Of a DNA stretch of 64,000 nt, positions 51,809 to 60,944 are shown piece by piece. How positions within the stretch are numbered: the stretch's first letter is position 1; each line of letters starts with the position of its first letter. The stretch covers positions 1-64,000 of the forward strand of contig JAGZJH010000002.1 of the NCBI GenBank assembly GCA_018365815.1, given 5' to 3'. Under the pieces are notes generated by a model. It saw only the letters and a list, made by a program, of their open reading frames with translations, searched no databases and was not told the origin of the DNA. This DNA comes from Erysipelotrichaceae bacterium. GTDB taxonomy: Bacteria; Bacillota_I; Bacilli_A; Erysipelotrichales; Coprobacillaceae. The translations under genes were made by a program, and so were the position numbers.

Positions 51809-53617
51809 TATTACAATTTAAATATTAAATTTGATCGACCGATCATTAACGACAGTCATTTAAAAATTGAAGAAGGTAAAATAACAGCCATCAGTGGTGC
51901 AAGTGGTTGTGGTAAAACATCTATTTTATACCAAGTGGGATTATTGGATTTTAACTATGAAAAAGTAGAATATTATTTTAATGGTACAAAAATTAATTTA
52001 AAAAGCCCTAAAGAACTTGCTTATTACCGTCAGTATAAAATTGGTTATGTATTTCAAAGTAATCATTTACTAACACACTTAAATATTAAAGAAAATTTTG
52101 AAAACAATGCCGGTTTAATTAATCAAACAATCGATGAACAACGTATTCAAGAAATGATGCAACTCGTTGGTCTTTCATTACCGCTATTTATGAAAGTAGA
52201 ACATTTAAGTGGCGGTGAAAGACAACGATTAGCCATTGCTTTAGCGTATTTAAAAAATCCTGCTTTATTAATACTTGACGAACCCACAAGTAATTTAGAT
52301 CAAGAAAATGCAATCATTATTTTAAAACTACTACAAAAAATCGCTCAACAAACTAAAACAATGATTTTAATGACCACCCATTCTTCACTTGCTTTAGAGT
52401 ATTGTGATGTCGTTTATAAAATAGAACATTGTAAGTTAGTATGTCATCAACAATGTGAAAGTATTGAAACCTCTAAAAAAGTTAAATTTAAACCCATTCG
52501 ATTAAAGTATTATTTTAACTATATTTTTAAATATATGAAATACTATTATAGTATGTATATTTTAATTATGTTAGTGACAACTTTAGGGATTAGTTTAGTT
52601 GTTTTTTCAAAAAGTTATCTATCGACTTATCAAGAAGTTCAAAAGTCAATTTTTAACACCAATGCCAATCTTGAGATATTTATTGTTAACAAACAACAAG
52701 GAAATAACCCTATGTATAATGCCCTTTTGCCTGATTTTACACAAGAACAGTTACAAGCACTTAGTTTACTTGAACACGTTGAAGTGTATCAATATGGTGA
52801 AATAGTTCTTAAACAAATACAAATCGGTAAAGAAACATTAGAGGGTACATTTTTAATCCAACCGGATTTTAGAAATTCATCGTTAAATGGAGCAAATTTA
52901 GATTACCAATTAAAACCATATGCTAAAGAAGGGACACTTCAATTTGTTTACAATCATCAAGAAATCTCTTTAGAGATTAATGAAGTTTTATCTCCTATTG
53001 AAGCCAATAGTTACAGTTACACAACCGGAATGATTATTAAAGTACCTTATGAAACATTTATTTCATTAAATGCACTCAGTCAGAATTCAATGATTTTGAT
53101 GTGTGACGGATTAGAAAATATGCAAGAAGTTATTAATAATATTCAAACTATTTTACCGGATTGTGGAATGAGGTATAACCAAATACAATTAAAACTATTT
53201 ACAGAAACGATTGATTTATTAAAAACAACTTCTACTTATCTTTCTATTATTATGATGATTATTGTTTTAGGAATATTAATATTCATTTATAAAAAAATTA
53301 TTTCAAATCGTAATGATGAATTGAGTTTATTAAAAGCCAATGGTTTTTCAAGTGATAATGTATTCAAACTGTTAACCATTGAAGCTATTTGGTTAAGTAT
53401 TCAAACTATGTTATTTTCTTTAATCATTATGATCATCATGCAATTTATATGTTTACAATTATTTAAAACAACTGCCAGTGTTGATATTATACACTATATG
53501 CTAGTCGTTTTTGGATTATCAATGTTGAGTATTAGTTTAAGTATTTACATTACATCATATAAGTTAATTAAAAAATCTCCTAGTCAAATGTTTAAGGAAA
53601 CAGAAAGTTCAATTTAA
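51801..53617 (+). pseudogene. MacB-like ABC transporter, second fusion, frameshifted near the start
   Basis: From the ATG at 51801 the frame ends after six codons (stop at 51819-51821), but one extra A at about 51815 gives MINITNLNIKFDRP and then runs unbroken to 53617, about 605 residues. The repaired N-terminus carries an intact Walker A (ISGASGCGKTSIL, about residues 29-41), then LSGGERQRLAIALA and LLILDEPTSNLDQ, an FtsX-type part with a helix at about 250, outer domain and three C-terminal helices. As written, the first in-frame start is the GTG at 51935, which lacks Walker A and could not bind ATP. Partner of the preceding gene. Confidence 0.75.
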
Positions 53618-53632
53618 TAAGGAGGCAAGATT

Positions 53633-54484
53633 ATGAAAAAAATATTATTAGGAGTATTGATATTACTTATGTGTGGGTGTTCCATGTCTGAGCCAAAATA
53701 TCCAATTGTGGAATATCGTATGTTTACAACTTCATTTCAACAATTGCCTTATTTCTATAATACAAGAATACCTGAAGGAGTTTATGATAAAATCAACGCC
53801 ATTGAAAATGTTGAAGTTGTTCCAACTTATATGATTAGTGCTGTTTTCTTAAAAAAAGACTCAGAAAGTTATGAAGATCAATTAGGGCGACTTAGTGTGT
53901 ATAGAAATAATGAAAAGATTTATGGTAAAGAAGCTGAAAGTTTACAAGAGACAAATGTTGTTGGTTATACAGAAGAACAATTAGTTAAAACGAAAACAGA
54001 ATTTAACTATACAGGAAATGCCAGTTATGATTTAGAAGGATATGTCACAAGTGAGGTTGCTACTAAATTAGGGATGAAAAAATTGATTAACAGTGATTTT
54101 AGTGATGAGTATGTGATTCAAATGGATACTTTTATTCCGGTTAAAAACTATGATGTTCAAGCGGGGGATTTATACTCATCTGATATGGATATTAATTATT
54201 TATACCAACCTATTCATATTGAAATTTTAGTTAAGGGAATATTAGAAGGAAGTCAAAGTCAATCAGGCGTTTCCAGTTCACTTTTTAGTCAATCTGAAGT
54301 ATTTGTCGATAACGATGATTTATTAGCCTTATTAAAAGAACATCAACTCGAAGAACTTGCACCGGTGACTTATTTAGTTAAGACAAATAATCCTAATTTT
54401 GAAAAAGAAGTGAATGAAATCTATAAATTAGTTTATTTACAAAAACTTCCTTGGGAAGAAATTTGCTTAGAAGATTTAGAATAA
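53633..54484 (+). CDS. Lipoprotein of the MacB-like operon
   Basis: Protein of 283 residues with a lipoprotein signal (MKKILLGVLILLMCGCS, probable lipidated Cys16). The mature part is soluble with no recognised domain, but it resembles the outer domains of transporter partners in its strand-rich pattern (FQQLPYFYNTRIPEG, NVVGYTEEQL, PIHIEILVKGI). AAGGAGG lies eight bases before the ATG and it follows the second fusion by 15 bases. It may be the outer accessory of the two transporters; this is context only. Confidence 0.7.
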   Translation: MKKILLGVLILLMCGCSMSEPKYPIVEYRMFTTSFQQLPYFYNTRIPEGVYDKINAIENVEVVPTYMISAVFLKKDSESYEDQLGRLSVYRNNEKIYGKEAESLQETNVVGYTEEQLVKTKTEFNYTGNASYDLEGYVTSEVATKLGMKKLINSDFSDEYVIQMDTFIPVKNYDVQAGDLYSSDMDINYLYQPIHIEILVKGILEGSQSQSGVSSSLFSQSEVFVDNDDLLALLKEHQLEELAPVTYLVKTNNPNFEKEVNEIYKLVYLQKLPWEEICLEDLE

Positions 54485-54509
54485 AAGATGCGTATTTGCG
54501 CATCTTTTT
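54484..54509 (+). terminator. Terminator of the MacB-like operon
   Basis: GATGCG, six-base loop, CGCATC, T5. Confidence 0.85.
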
Positions 54510-54601
54510 CTATAAAACAAAAATAATGTTTATAATTATTCAGTTATTTTTAATGTGAAAAAATGAGCAAATCAAATTTACAGATCAAAATTAAAAATCG
54601 A

Positions 54602-54629
54602 TTGCATTTAAGAATTAAAGGAGTATAAT
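54602..54629 (+). promoter_or_regulatory. Promoter of the V-ATPase operon
   Basis: TTGCAT (54602-54607), 16 bases, TATAAT (54624-54629), 47 bases before the first start codon. Confidence 0.55.
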
Positions 54630-54675
54630 GATTAGGTACTTTTAGATAGAAAAAGTATAGTTGGGAGGTAATAAA

Positions 54676-54987
54676 TTGGACAAATTTATTCAAGAGATTG
54701 TTGCAGTAGATCGTCAATGTGCCAAAAAAGTTGAAGATGCTAAGCAAAAAAAGAACGATGTTCAATCTAATATGAGTGCTAAGAAAAAAGAAATTTACCA
54801 AGCATTTATGACTGAACAGCAAAAAGTTATTGCTGAGCATAAAGAAAAATTGCAAGCTGAGATCGAAGCGACAAAAGCTCAAAATGAAAAAGAGTTTGAG
54901 GCTTCTCTTGCTTCACTTCAAAACCTTTATGAAACACAAAAAGACAGTTGGGTTGAGACTATTGTAAACCAATGTAAAGAAGTATAG
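54676..54987 (+). CDS. ntpF: V/A-type ATPase subunit G/H (NtpF-like)
   Basis: Peripheral-stalk subunit of 103 residues that pairs with subunit E. The chain is almost entirely helical and rich in Lys, Glu, Gln and Ala (AKKKEIYQAFMTEQQKVIAE), as expected for a coiled coil. It starts with TTG at 54676, seven bases after GGGAGGT; an upstream TTG at 54661 would read through that site. First gene of the operon, 18 bases before subunit C. Assignment rests on position and composition. Confidence 0.7.
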   Translation: MDKFIQEIVAVDRQCAKKVEDAKQKKNDVQSNMSAKKKEIYQAFMTEQQKVIAEHKEKLQAEIEATKAQNEKEFEASLASLQNLYETQKDSWVETIVNQCKEV

Positions 54988-55005
54988 GATAGAGGTGAAA
55001 AACAC

Positions 55006-56043
55006 ATGGGATCTTTATCATCAAATGCAATTTTAGCAAAAGCAAGATCGATGTATGCAAGAAAACTTACAGAAGATGATTATAGTGAACTTTTAAAACG
55101 TCGTAGTGTATCTGATATAGTGACTTATTTAAGAAACGAAACTGAATATGCTAATGTACTTGAAGATTTAAAAGAAAATACAGTTCACCGTGGTCAATTA
55201 GAAGCATTACTATCAAAAGAATTTTATGCAAGAAGTAGTCGTTTAATGCGTTATGCTTCAAAATCAGAGTTGGATTTTTATAATTTAGGTGTTATTTCTG
55301 GTGAAATAGAAATATTATTAAATAAAATTCGTATGTTAAACTCTGAAATTTACACAGGTTATGATTTAGTGATTCCGGAATACTTAGCTAAAAAAGGAAG
55401 CTTTAATATTTATGGATTAATCAATGCCAACACTTATGATGATATTTTAGAACTTGTTAAAGGGACTGTGTATTATAAAACATTAATTGAATTAAAACCT
55501 AAAAAAGATGAACTGATGGATTACAACATTCTTGAAGTTCAACTTAAACGTGTTTATTTTAAAATTTACACAGATACAATTAAAAGATTGTATAAAGGTA
55601 AAAAGCAAAAAGATTTATTAAATGTTTTATATACAATGATTGAGTTGCAAAACATTACTAAAATTTATCGTTTGAAAAAATTCTTTAATGCAACGCCTGC
55701 ACATATTGAAGAAACTTTGTTTATGGAATACTCTCGTATGCCTAAATCAGTGATGGCGGATTTAATCGCTGCACCTGATGCCGATTCACTTCTTAAAAAA
55801 TTAAGTGAATCCCAATATAAGTTTTATGTCGATGAAAAAGAATATGTTTATATTGAATACTATGCTGAAAAGATTAAATACAATTTAGCGAAACGTTATA
55901 TGCGTTTTTCAACTGATGCTGCATTAGTATATATGACTTATGAAATTATTCTTAATATTGAAATCGATAATTTAAAACATATTATCGAAGGAATTCGTTA
56001 TGGAGAGCCGGCATCAAGTATCGAAAAGATGTTGATTTATTAG
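55006..56043 (+). CDS. ntpC: V/A-type ATPase subunit C
   Basis: Central-stalk/socket subunit linking the rotor shaft to the membrane ring, 345 residues, helical throughout. Family features: SSNAILAKARSMYARKLT at the start, KILI-type repeats of three similar subdomains (for example YFKIYTDTIKRLYKGKK), and IDNLKHIIEGIRYG near the end. RBS AGAGGTGA. In Enterococcus this gene follows E; here it comes second, so the order is rearranged relative to ntpFIKECGABD. Confidence 0.85.
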   Translation: MGSLSSNAILAKARSMYARKLTEDDYSELLKRRSVSDIVTYLRNETEYANVLEDLKENTVHRGQLEALLSKEFYARSSRLMRYASKSELDFYNLGVISGEIEILLNKIRMLNSEIYTGYDLVIPEYLAKKGSFNIYGLINANTYDDILELVKGTVYYKTLIELKPKKDELMDYNILEVQLKRVYFKIYTDTIKRLYKGKKQKDLLNVLYTMIELQNITKIYRLKKFFNATPAHIEETLFMEYSRMPKSVMADLIAAPDADSLLKKLSESQYKFYVDEKEYVYIEYYAEKIKYNLAKRYMRFSTDAALVYMTYEIILNIEIDNLKHIIEGIRYGEPASSIEKMLIY

Positions 56044-56061
56044 TTAGAAGGAGGACTATTT

Positions 56062-57600
56062 ATGGCAGTTCAATCTATGAATTTGCTTAATGTCACGTTT
56101 AAAAAAGAAAATGTATTTGACATTTTGTTAAGAGTAAACAATGCAACTTGTTTTTATCCTCAAAAAGCTTCAATGTTTATTCATAGTCAAAAGAATGTCA
56201 AAGTTCTTGAAACTGATTCTTCATATGATAATCTATATCATCGTTTACAACAAACAAGTTTTAGACTAGGGTTTGAATTAGAGGATATCCATTATCATAA
56301 TGAACAATTGGATATTGAAAAAGCAAATCAATATCTTGATGAAATTGAGGAAAAATTAAATAAAATTGAAGCTGTAAAAAAAGAATTACAACAAGTTAAA
56401 GATGAAAATGTTAATACTCTTGCTATTCTTGAAAAGATAGAAGGAGACGAGTTAAATTTAGACCAATTATTTAAGTGTCATTATCTTAAATGTAGAATTG
56501 GTCAAGTACCGAAGAAAAACATACCTAAATTAGATTATTATGAGGGTTATCCATTTATTTTTAAAGTATTTAAAGAGGATAATTTCTATGTTTGGTGTGC
56601 TTATTATGCATTATCTAAAGATATTATAGAAATTGATAATATCTTCTCTTCTTTAATGTTTAAGTCAATTCGAATTCCTGACTTTGTTCATGGAACAGTA
56701 AGTGAAGGGTTAAATGAATTAAAAGAAGAAATCAGTGCAATGAATGAGTATATTCAAACAATGGATCAACGTATTAATATTTTAAAAGAAGAACATCGTT
56801 TACAGTTAAATCAGTTATATACTAAAGTAACACATTTAACTAAAATTTATAGTTTATCACCTTATGTATTAGATTATAATTATTTAGCCTCTATTTATGG
56901 TTTTGTCAGTGATGATGATCTTGAAAAAATTAAAGCATTACTTAATGAAATAAATGATGTTGAGATCACAGTATTACCGGCTGATACATATATGGAAGCA
57001 AACGTGATGCCACCGGTGATTTTAAATAACTCAAGATTTTTTAAACCTTTTGAAATCTTATCTAGTGCTAAGCATTATGGTGATTATGATACTACTTACT
57101 TAGTGTCATTGTTATGGTTAGGTGTTAGTGGAATTTTCTTTGGAGATATAGCTTTAGGATTGGTTTTATTAATCCTAGGACTAATATTTTCAAAAAAATC
57201 TAATTTCTTTAAAATAGTAAGAAATCTAGGAATTTCATCTTTGGTCTTTGGGATACTATACGGGTCAATTGCTTTTAAAACAACAACAATGTCTTTAATC
57301 ACTTTGCCACTTTCATTAAGTCAAAAAGTAATGTATGGCTGTTTAACTATTGTATTAGGACAATGGGTATCAAATTGTGTGAATGCAATGTTTAAAAATA
57401 AGAAAAATAATCGCTTTGTTGATCTTATTTTAGGAGTTAAAGGAATTAGTGGATTATTTATATTGACAGTTTTAGTTGTTTATGCGATTGTAAAAATTCA
57501 GTTTGGCAAAGATATTTTAAATTTACCACTAGAATTAATTGTAATAGTTATAATGTTATTAACTCTCTTTAAAAATAAGTTGTTTCTAAATAATAAATAA
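56062..57600 (+). CDS. ntpI: V/A-type ATPase subunit I paralogue, truncated
   Basis: Protein of 512 residues related to the next gene (627 residues). The cytoplasmic N-terminal part (about 1-330: coiled coil and RIGQVPKKNIPKLDYYEGYP) is complete, but the membrane part stops after about five helices and lacks the final region containing the essential SYLRVGG arginine. The FGDIALGLVLLILGL helix corresponds to FGDVGQGLLLSLIGY of the full subunit. It ends in Lys/Asn without a clear frameshift, so it is a shortened paralogue that cannot by itself form the ion path. Possibly an assembly or regulatory partner; speculative. Confidence 0.78.
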   Translation: MAVQSMNLLNVTFKKENVFDILLRVNNATCFYPQKASMFIHSQKNVKVLETDSSYDNLYHRLQQTSFRLGFELEDIHYHNEQLDIEKANQYLDEIEEKLNKIEAVKKELQQVKDENVNTLAILEKIEGDELNLDQLFKCHYLKCRIGQVPKKNIPKLDYYEGYPFIFKVFKEDNFYVWCAYYALSKDIIEIDNIFSSLMFKSIRIPDFVHGTVSEGLNELKEEISAMNEYIQTMDQRINILKEEHRLQLNQLYTKVTHLTKIYSLSPYVLDYNYLASIYGFVSDDDLEKIKALLNEINDVEITVLPADTYMEANVMPPVILNNSRFFKPFEILSSAKHYGDYDTTYLVSLLWLGVSGIFFGDIALGLVLLILGLIFSKKSNFFKIVRNLGISSLVFGILYGSIAFKTTTMSLITLPLSLSQKVMYGCLTIVLGQWVSNCVNAMFKNKKNNRFVDLILGVKGISGLFILTVLVVYAIVKIQFGKDILNLPLELIVIVIMLLTLFKNKLFLNNK

Positions 57601-57629
57601 AAAGTCGTAAATATGGAGGGAGAAAATAT

Positions 57630-59513
57630 ATGGCGATTGCAAAATTAATGCTACTGGATATTAATTTTGAACAAGCACAATATGATGAAGTATTATTTAA
57701 ATTGCTTGAACAAAAGAAATTTCATCCAGAGCCGGCATCAAAGTTTGTAGATTCAGTCCATGGATTATCTGTTTTAAACAGAGAAAATCCATATGCTGAT
57801 TTAATTTCACGTATGGATAGTGCAAGTGAAAAATATGGTTTTGAACTTGAGGAAGTTGATGTGAAAGGTGAAACGATGAATTTCATCAAATCAGATTCAT
57901 TATTTTGTGGATTAGTGAGTCAAGCAGATGGGTTCAATCGTGTTAAAAAAGAATTAGATGTTGTTATAGAAGAAAATGAAGCAGCAATGGTACAGTTACA
58001 ACATGTTGCTGGAATTAATGTAGATTTTGACGATTTGTTTTCATGTAAATATTTACAAGTTCGTTTTGGTTTATTACCATTAAATAATGTAGATAAATTA
58101 AAATATTATGATGGGCAACCATTTATTTTAAAAAGGTTTCATGATGATGCACAATATACTTGGTGTATGTATTTAACTACTGAGTCAAAGGCACCGGAAA
58201 TTGATAATATCTTTTCTTCATTATATTTTGAAAGAATTCATATCCCTAACTTTGTTCATGGGACACCTGAATTAGCAATTGCAGAAATTCAAGAAGAAAC
58301 AGATGCTGCTAAAGCAATGTCTAAAGGTTTAGAAAATGATATTAAACAATTATTCGAATCAAATAAAAATGAATTAAATCGAATTTATTCTATTGCAAAA
58401 CGTTTAAATCGTACTTACGAAGCACAAAAATATGTCATTGTGTTAGGTGAAAAATCATCAATCGTAGGATTTGCATCAGTCAAAGATGCACAAAAAATTA
58501 AAGAAGATTTTGAATCTATTGAAGGAGTTCATGTTGAATTGCGTGATGAAAATGGCGATTCACGTTTAACACCACCAACAAAATTAGAAAATGGTTGGTT
58601 TGCTAGACCATTTAAAATGTTTGTGGAAATGTATGGTGTTCCTGGATATAGTGAAAAAGATCCAACGCCGTTTGTGGCTTTAACTTACACACTTCTATTT
58701 GGAATTATGTTTGGTGATGTCGGACAAGGGTTGTTGTTATCTTTAATTGGATATATTGCATATAAAAAGTTTAATATGGAATTAGGTGCAGTGGGAGTTC
58801 GCTTAGGATTTTCAAGTGCATTGTTTGGTATTGTATTTGGATCAGTATTTGGTAATGAAGAAATTTTAGTACCGTTTATTCATACAATGGATCCAAGTTC
58901 AACAATGACATTACTCATTGGAGCAATTAGTATTGGTGCTATTTTAATCTTATTAACAATGATTATGAATACGATTAAAAACTTTAGAAATAAACATTTA
59001 GCAGAAGCGTTATTTTCTCATAATGGATTAAGTGGAATTGTTTTCTATGTGGCTGTTTTAGGGATTGCAGTAGGAACAATGACTGGATTAAATTTAATGA
59101 ACCCTATTTATATTGGATTATTGATTGTACTTCCAATTATCTTAATCTTTATGAAAGAAGCGTTTGAAAATAAAATGGAAGGAAAACCATTATTCCCAGA
59201 AGGATTTGGTAATTTCTTCATGACTGCTTTTTTTGAAATGTTTGAAGTATTATTAACATTTATTGCCAATACCATGTCTTATTTACGTGTGGGTGGATTT
59301 ATTTTATCCCATGCCGGAATGATGTTAGTAGTATATACACTTGCTAACATGGTTGGTGGTTTTGGATATTGGATTATCTTAGTTATTGGTAACTTATTTG
59401 TAATGGGACTTGAAGGATTAATTGTAGGTATTCAAGTATTACGTTTAGAGTTCTATGAAATGTTTAGCCGTTACTATGAAGGTAATGGTATACCTTTTAA
59501 AACTATTGAATAA
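57630..59513 (+). CDS. ntpI: V/A-type ATPase subunit I (full length)
   Basis: Membrane stator subunit of 627 residues that carries the ion half-channels. N-terminal cytoplasmic arm at about 1-335, then eight helices. The FGDVGQGLLLSLIGY helix, the critical arginine helix (NTMSYLRVGGFILSHAG, about 553-569) and the final LRLEFYEMFSRYYEGNG are all present. Preceded by a truncated paralogue and followed by the c-ring subunit K. RBS GGAGGGAG. Confidence 0.92.
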   Translation: MAIAKLMLLDINFEQAQYDEVLFKLLEQKKFHPEPASKFVDSVHGLSVLNRENPYADLISRMDSASEKYGFELEEVDVKGETMNFIKSDSLFCGLVSQADGFNRVKKELDVVIEENEAAMVQLQHVAGINVDFDDLFSCKYLQVRFGLLPLNNVDKLKYYDGQPFILKRFHDDAQYTWCMYLTTESKAPEIDNIFSSLYFERIHIPNFVHGTPELAIAEIQEETDAAKAMSKGLENDIKQLFESNKNELNRIYSIAKRLNRTYEAQKYVIVLGEKSSIVGFASVKDAQKIKEDFESIEGVHVELRDENGDSRLTPPTKLENGWFARPFKMFVEMYGVPGYSEKDPTPFVALTYTLLFGIMFGDVGQGLLLSLIGYIAYKKFNMELGAVGVRLGFSSALFGIVFGSVFGNEEILVPFIHTMDPSSTMTLLIGAISIGAILILLTMIMNTIKNFRNKHLAEALFSHNGLSGIVFYVAVLGIAVGTMTGLNLMNPIYIGLLIVLPIILIFMKEAFENKMEGKPLFPEGFGNFFMTAFFEMFEVLLTFIANTMSYLRVGGFILSHAGMMLVVYTLANMVGGFGYWIILVIGNLFVMGLEGLIVGIQVLRLEFYEMFSRYYEGNGIPFKTIE

Positions 59514-59540
59514 AAAGAATTTATTGGAGGATTATAAAAA

Positions 59541-59978
59541 ATGACAGTTTTAGAATTTATTTTACCAGCATTAATTATTGCTTTAATTTCTTTACCATTA
59601 GTAAAAGTATTTACAGGAAAAGTAGATGCGAAATCTGCTAAATTCCGTTTAGCAACTCATGTATGTGGATTTTTTGCAGTTGTATTAGGTGTGTTCTTAT
59701 TCCAAGTAAGTGGTACAGGAGTATTTGCTGAAGAAACAGTTGCTTCTGGTATCGCCGGAACTTTAGCACAAGGTTTAGGATTCTTAGCTGCTGCTTTAGC
59801 AACTGGTATGTCAGCTTTAGGTGCTGGGATTGCCGTAGCTGCTGCTGCTCCTGCTGCAATCGGTGCTTTTTCTGAAAACGAAAAGAACTTTGGTAAATCA
59901 TTAATCTTCGTTGCCTTAGGTGAAGGGGTTGCGATTTACGGGTTATTAATTTCTATCTTAATTATCAATAAATTATAA
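59541..59978 (+). CDS. ntpK: V/A-type ATPase subunit K (c-ring proteolipid)
   Basis: Ring subunit of 145 residues. The ion-carrying glutamate lies in FVALGEGVAIYGLL in the last helix; the Gly/Ala-rich GMSALGAGIAVAAAAPAAIG helix before it is typical of ring packing. The N-terminal half has two less typical helices (about 1-25, 40-60) without a matching Glu, so only one carboxylate per four helices, as in Enterococcus NtpK. The Na+-type E-T motif is not seen (E-G-V here), so coupling ion cannot be decided. Confidence 0.88.
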   Translation: MTVLEFILPALIIALISLPLVKVFTGKVDAKSAKFRLATHVCGFFAVVLGVFLFQVSGTGVFAEETVASGIAGTLAQGLGFLAAALATGMSALGAGIAVAAAAPAAIGAFSENEKNFGKSLIFVALGEGVAIYGLLISILIINKL

Positions 59979-59999
59979 AAGCAAAAGAGGGCTGATGAT

Positions 60000-60308
60000 A
60001 TGAAATTTTTCTTAATCAGCGATAATATAGATACATTAATGGGATTAAGATTAGTAGGGATTGAAGGAATTGTTGTACACGAACGTCAAGAGTTTTTAGA
60101 ATTACTTGAAAGCAAAATGCGTGATACAAGTATTGCAGTTATTTTAGTCACTACTAAATTAATCGATATGTGTCCAGATATTATATCTGAAATTAAATTA
60201 AAACAACCAAAACCTTTAATTGTGGAAATTCCGGATCGTCATGGTGAATCTAAAATTGGTGAAACTATTGATGGTTATGTTTCTGAAGCAATTGGGGTTA
60301 AATTATAG
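60000..60308 (+). CDS. ntpG: V/A-type ATPase subunit F (NtpG)
   Basis: Central-shaft subunit of 102 residues that pairs with D. Rossmann-like alpha/beta pattern: KFFLISDNIDTLMGLRLVGI at the start, IAVILVTTKLI in the middle and KPLIVEIPDRHG before the C-terminal helix. GAGGG precedes the ATG. Nine bases separate its stop from the subunit E region. Confidence 0.85.
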   Translation: MKFFLISDNIDTLMGLRLVGIEGIVVHERQEFLELLESKMRDTSIAVILVTTKLIDMCPDIISEIKLKQPKPLIVEIPDRHGESKIGETIDGYVSEAIGVKL

Positions 60309-60320
60309 GAGATATGTGTG

Positions 60321-60914
60321 ATGGAAAATATCGAACAAGTATTTCTCTATATGAAAGATGAAATTACGGCACAGGCAAGTAAGGAAGAAGCAAAAATCCT
60401 AGAAGAAGTTAATAGCTTAGAACAACTTGCAAATGAACAAATGGAAGAAGAAGCCAAAAAAGATGCTGCTTTACAAATGAATCAAGAGTTATCTGAAATT
60501 TCTTCTATTGCTGCTGCTGAAATTTCTCAAAGTCATAGCGAAAGAATTAAAAAATTAATTGAAAAAAGAGATGGGTATGTGGCTAATGTATTTAGTGAAG
60601 CCAAAGCAAAGTTAGTTGAATTTACTACAAGTAAAGAATACGTTGATTTTATGCTTGCTAAAGCTAAAAAAGTTGGAGCATATCATTTAACACAATCGAC
60701 GATGTATGTTAAAAAACAAGATCTTGAACTTAAAGATCAATTAGCTAAAGCATACGGAAGTGAGATTGAAATTGTAGCTAGTGATAGTTTAGAAATCGGT
60801 GGATTAATTGTTGAAAATAGTGAGTCTAAACTTGTTATAGATGAATCATTAGATACAGCATTAGAAAATCAAAAAGACTGGTTTGCTAAAAACTCTGGTT
60901 TAATTATTAAATAG
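60321..60914 (+). CDS. ntpE: V/A-type ATPase subunit E
   Basis: Peripheral-stalk subunit of 197 residues. A long N-terminal coiled coil rich in Glu, Lys and Ala (about 1-95) and a C-terminal alpha/beta head with GGLIVENSESKLVIDESLDT, the family's most conserved segment. The ATG at 60321 is chosen, eight bases after AGGAGA; a GTG at 60318 is adjacent. Partner of the G/H subunit at the start of the operon. Confidence 0.88.
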   Translation: MENIEQVFLYMKDEITAQASKEEAKILEEVNSLEQLANEQMEEEAKKDAALQMNQELSEISSIAAAEISQSHSERIKKLIEKRDGYVANVFSEAKAKLVEFTTSKEYVDFMLAKAKKVGAYHLTQSTMYVKKQDLELKDQLAKAYGSEIEIVASDSLEIGGLIVENSESKLVIDESLDTALENQKDWFAKNSGLIIK

Positions 60915-60944
60915 TTAGCAGATGATTCTGCTGGAGGTGACAAT

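Noticed and set aside
54550..54882. Minus-strand frame of 110 codons at the V-ATPase operon start
   Set aside because: Antisense to the coiled-coil G/H subunit and its promoter; Phe/Leu-rich composition typical of shadow frames.
59638..59901. Minus-strand frame opposite the c-ring gene
   Set aside because: Gln/Leu-rich translation is the complement of Ala/Gly codons in subunit K.
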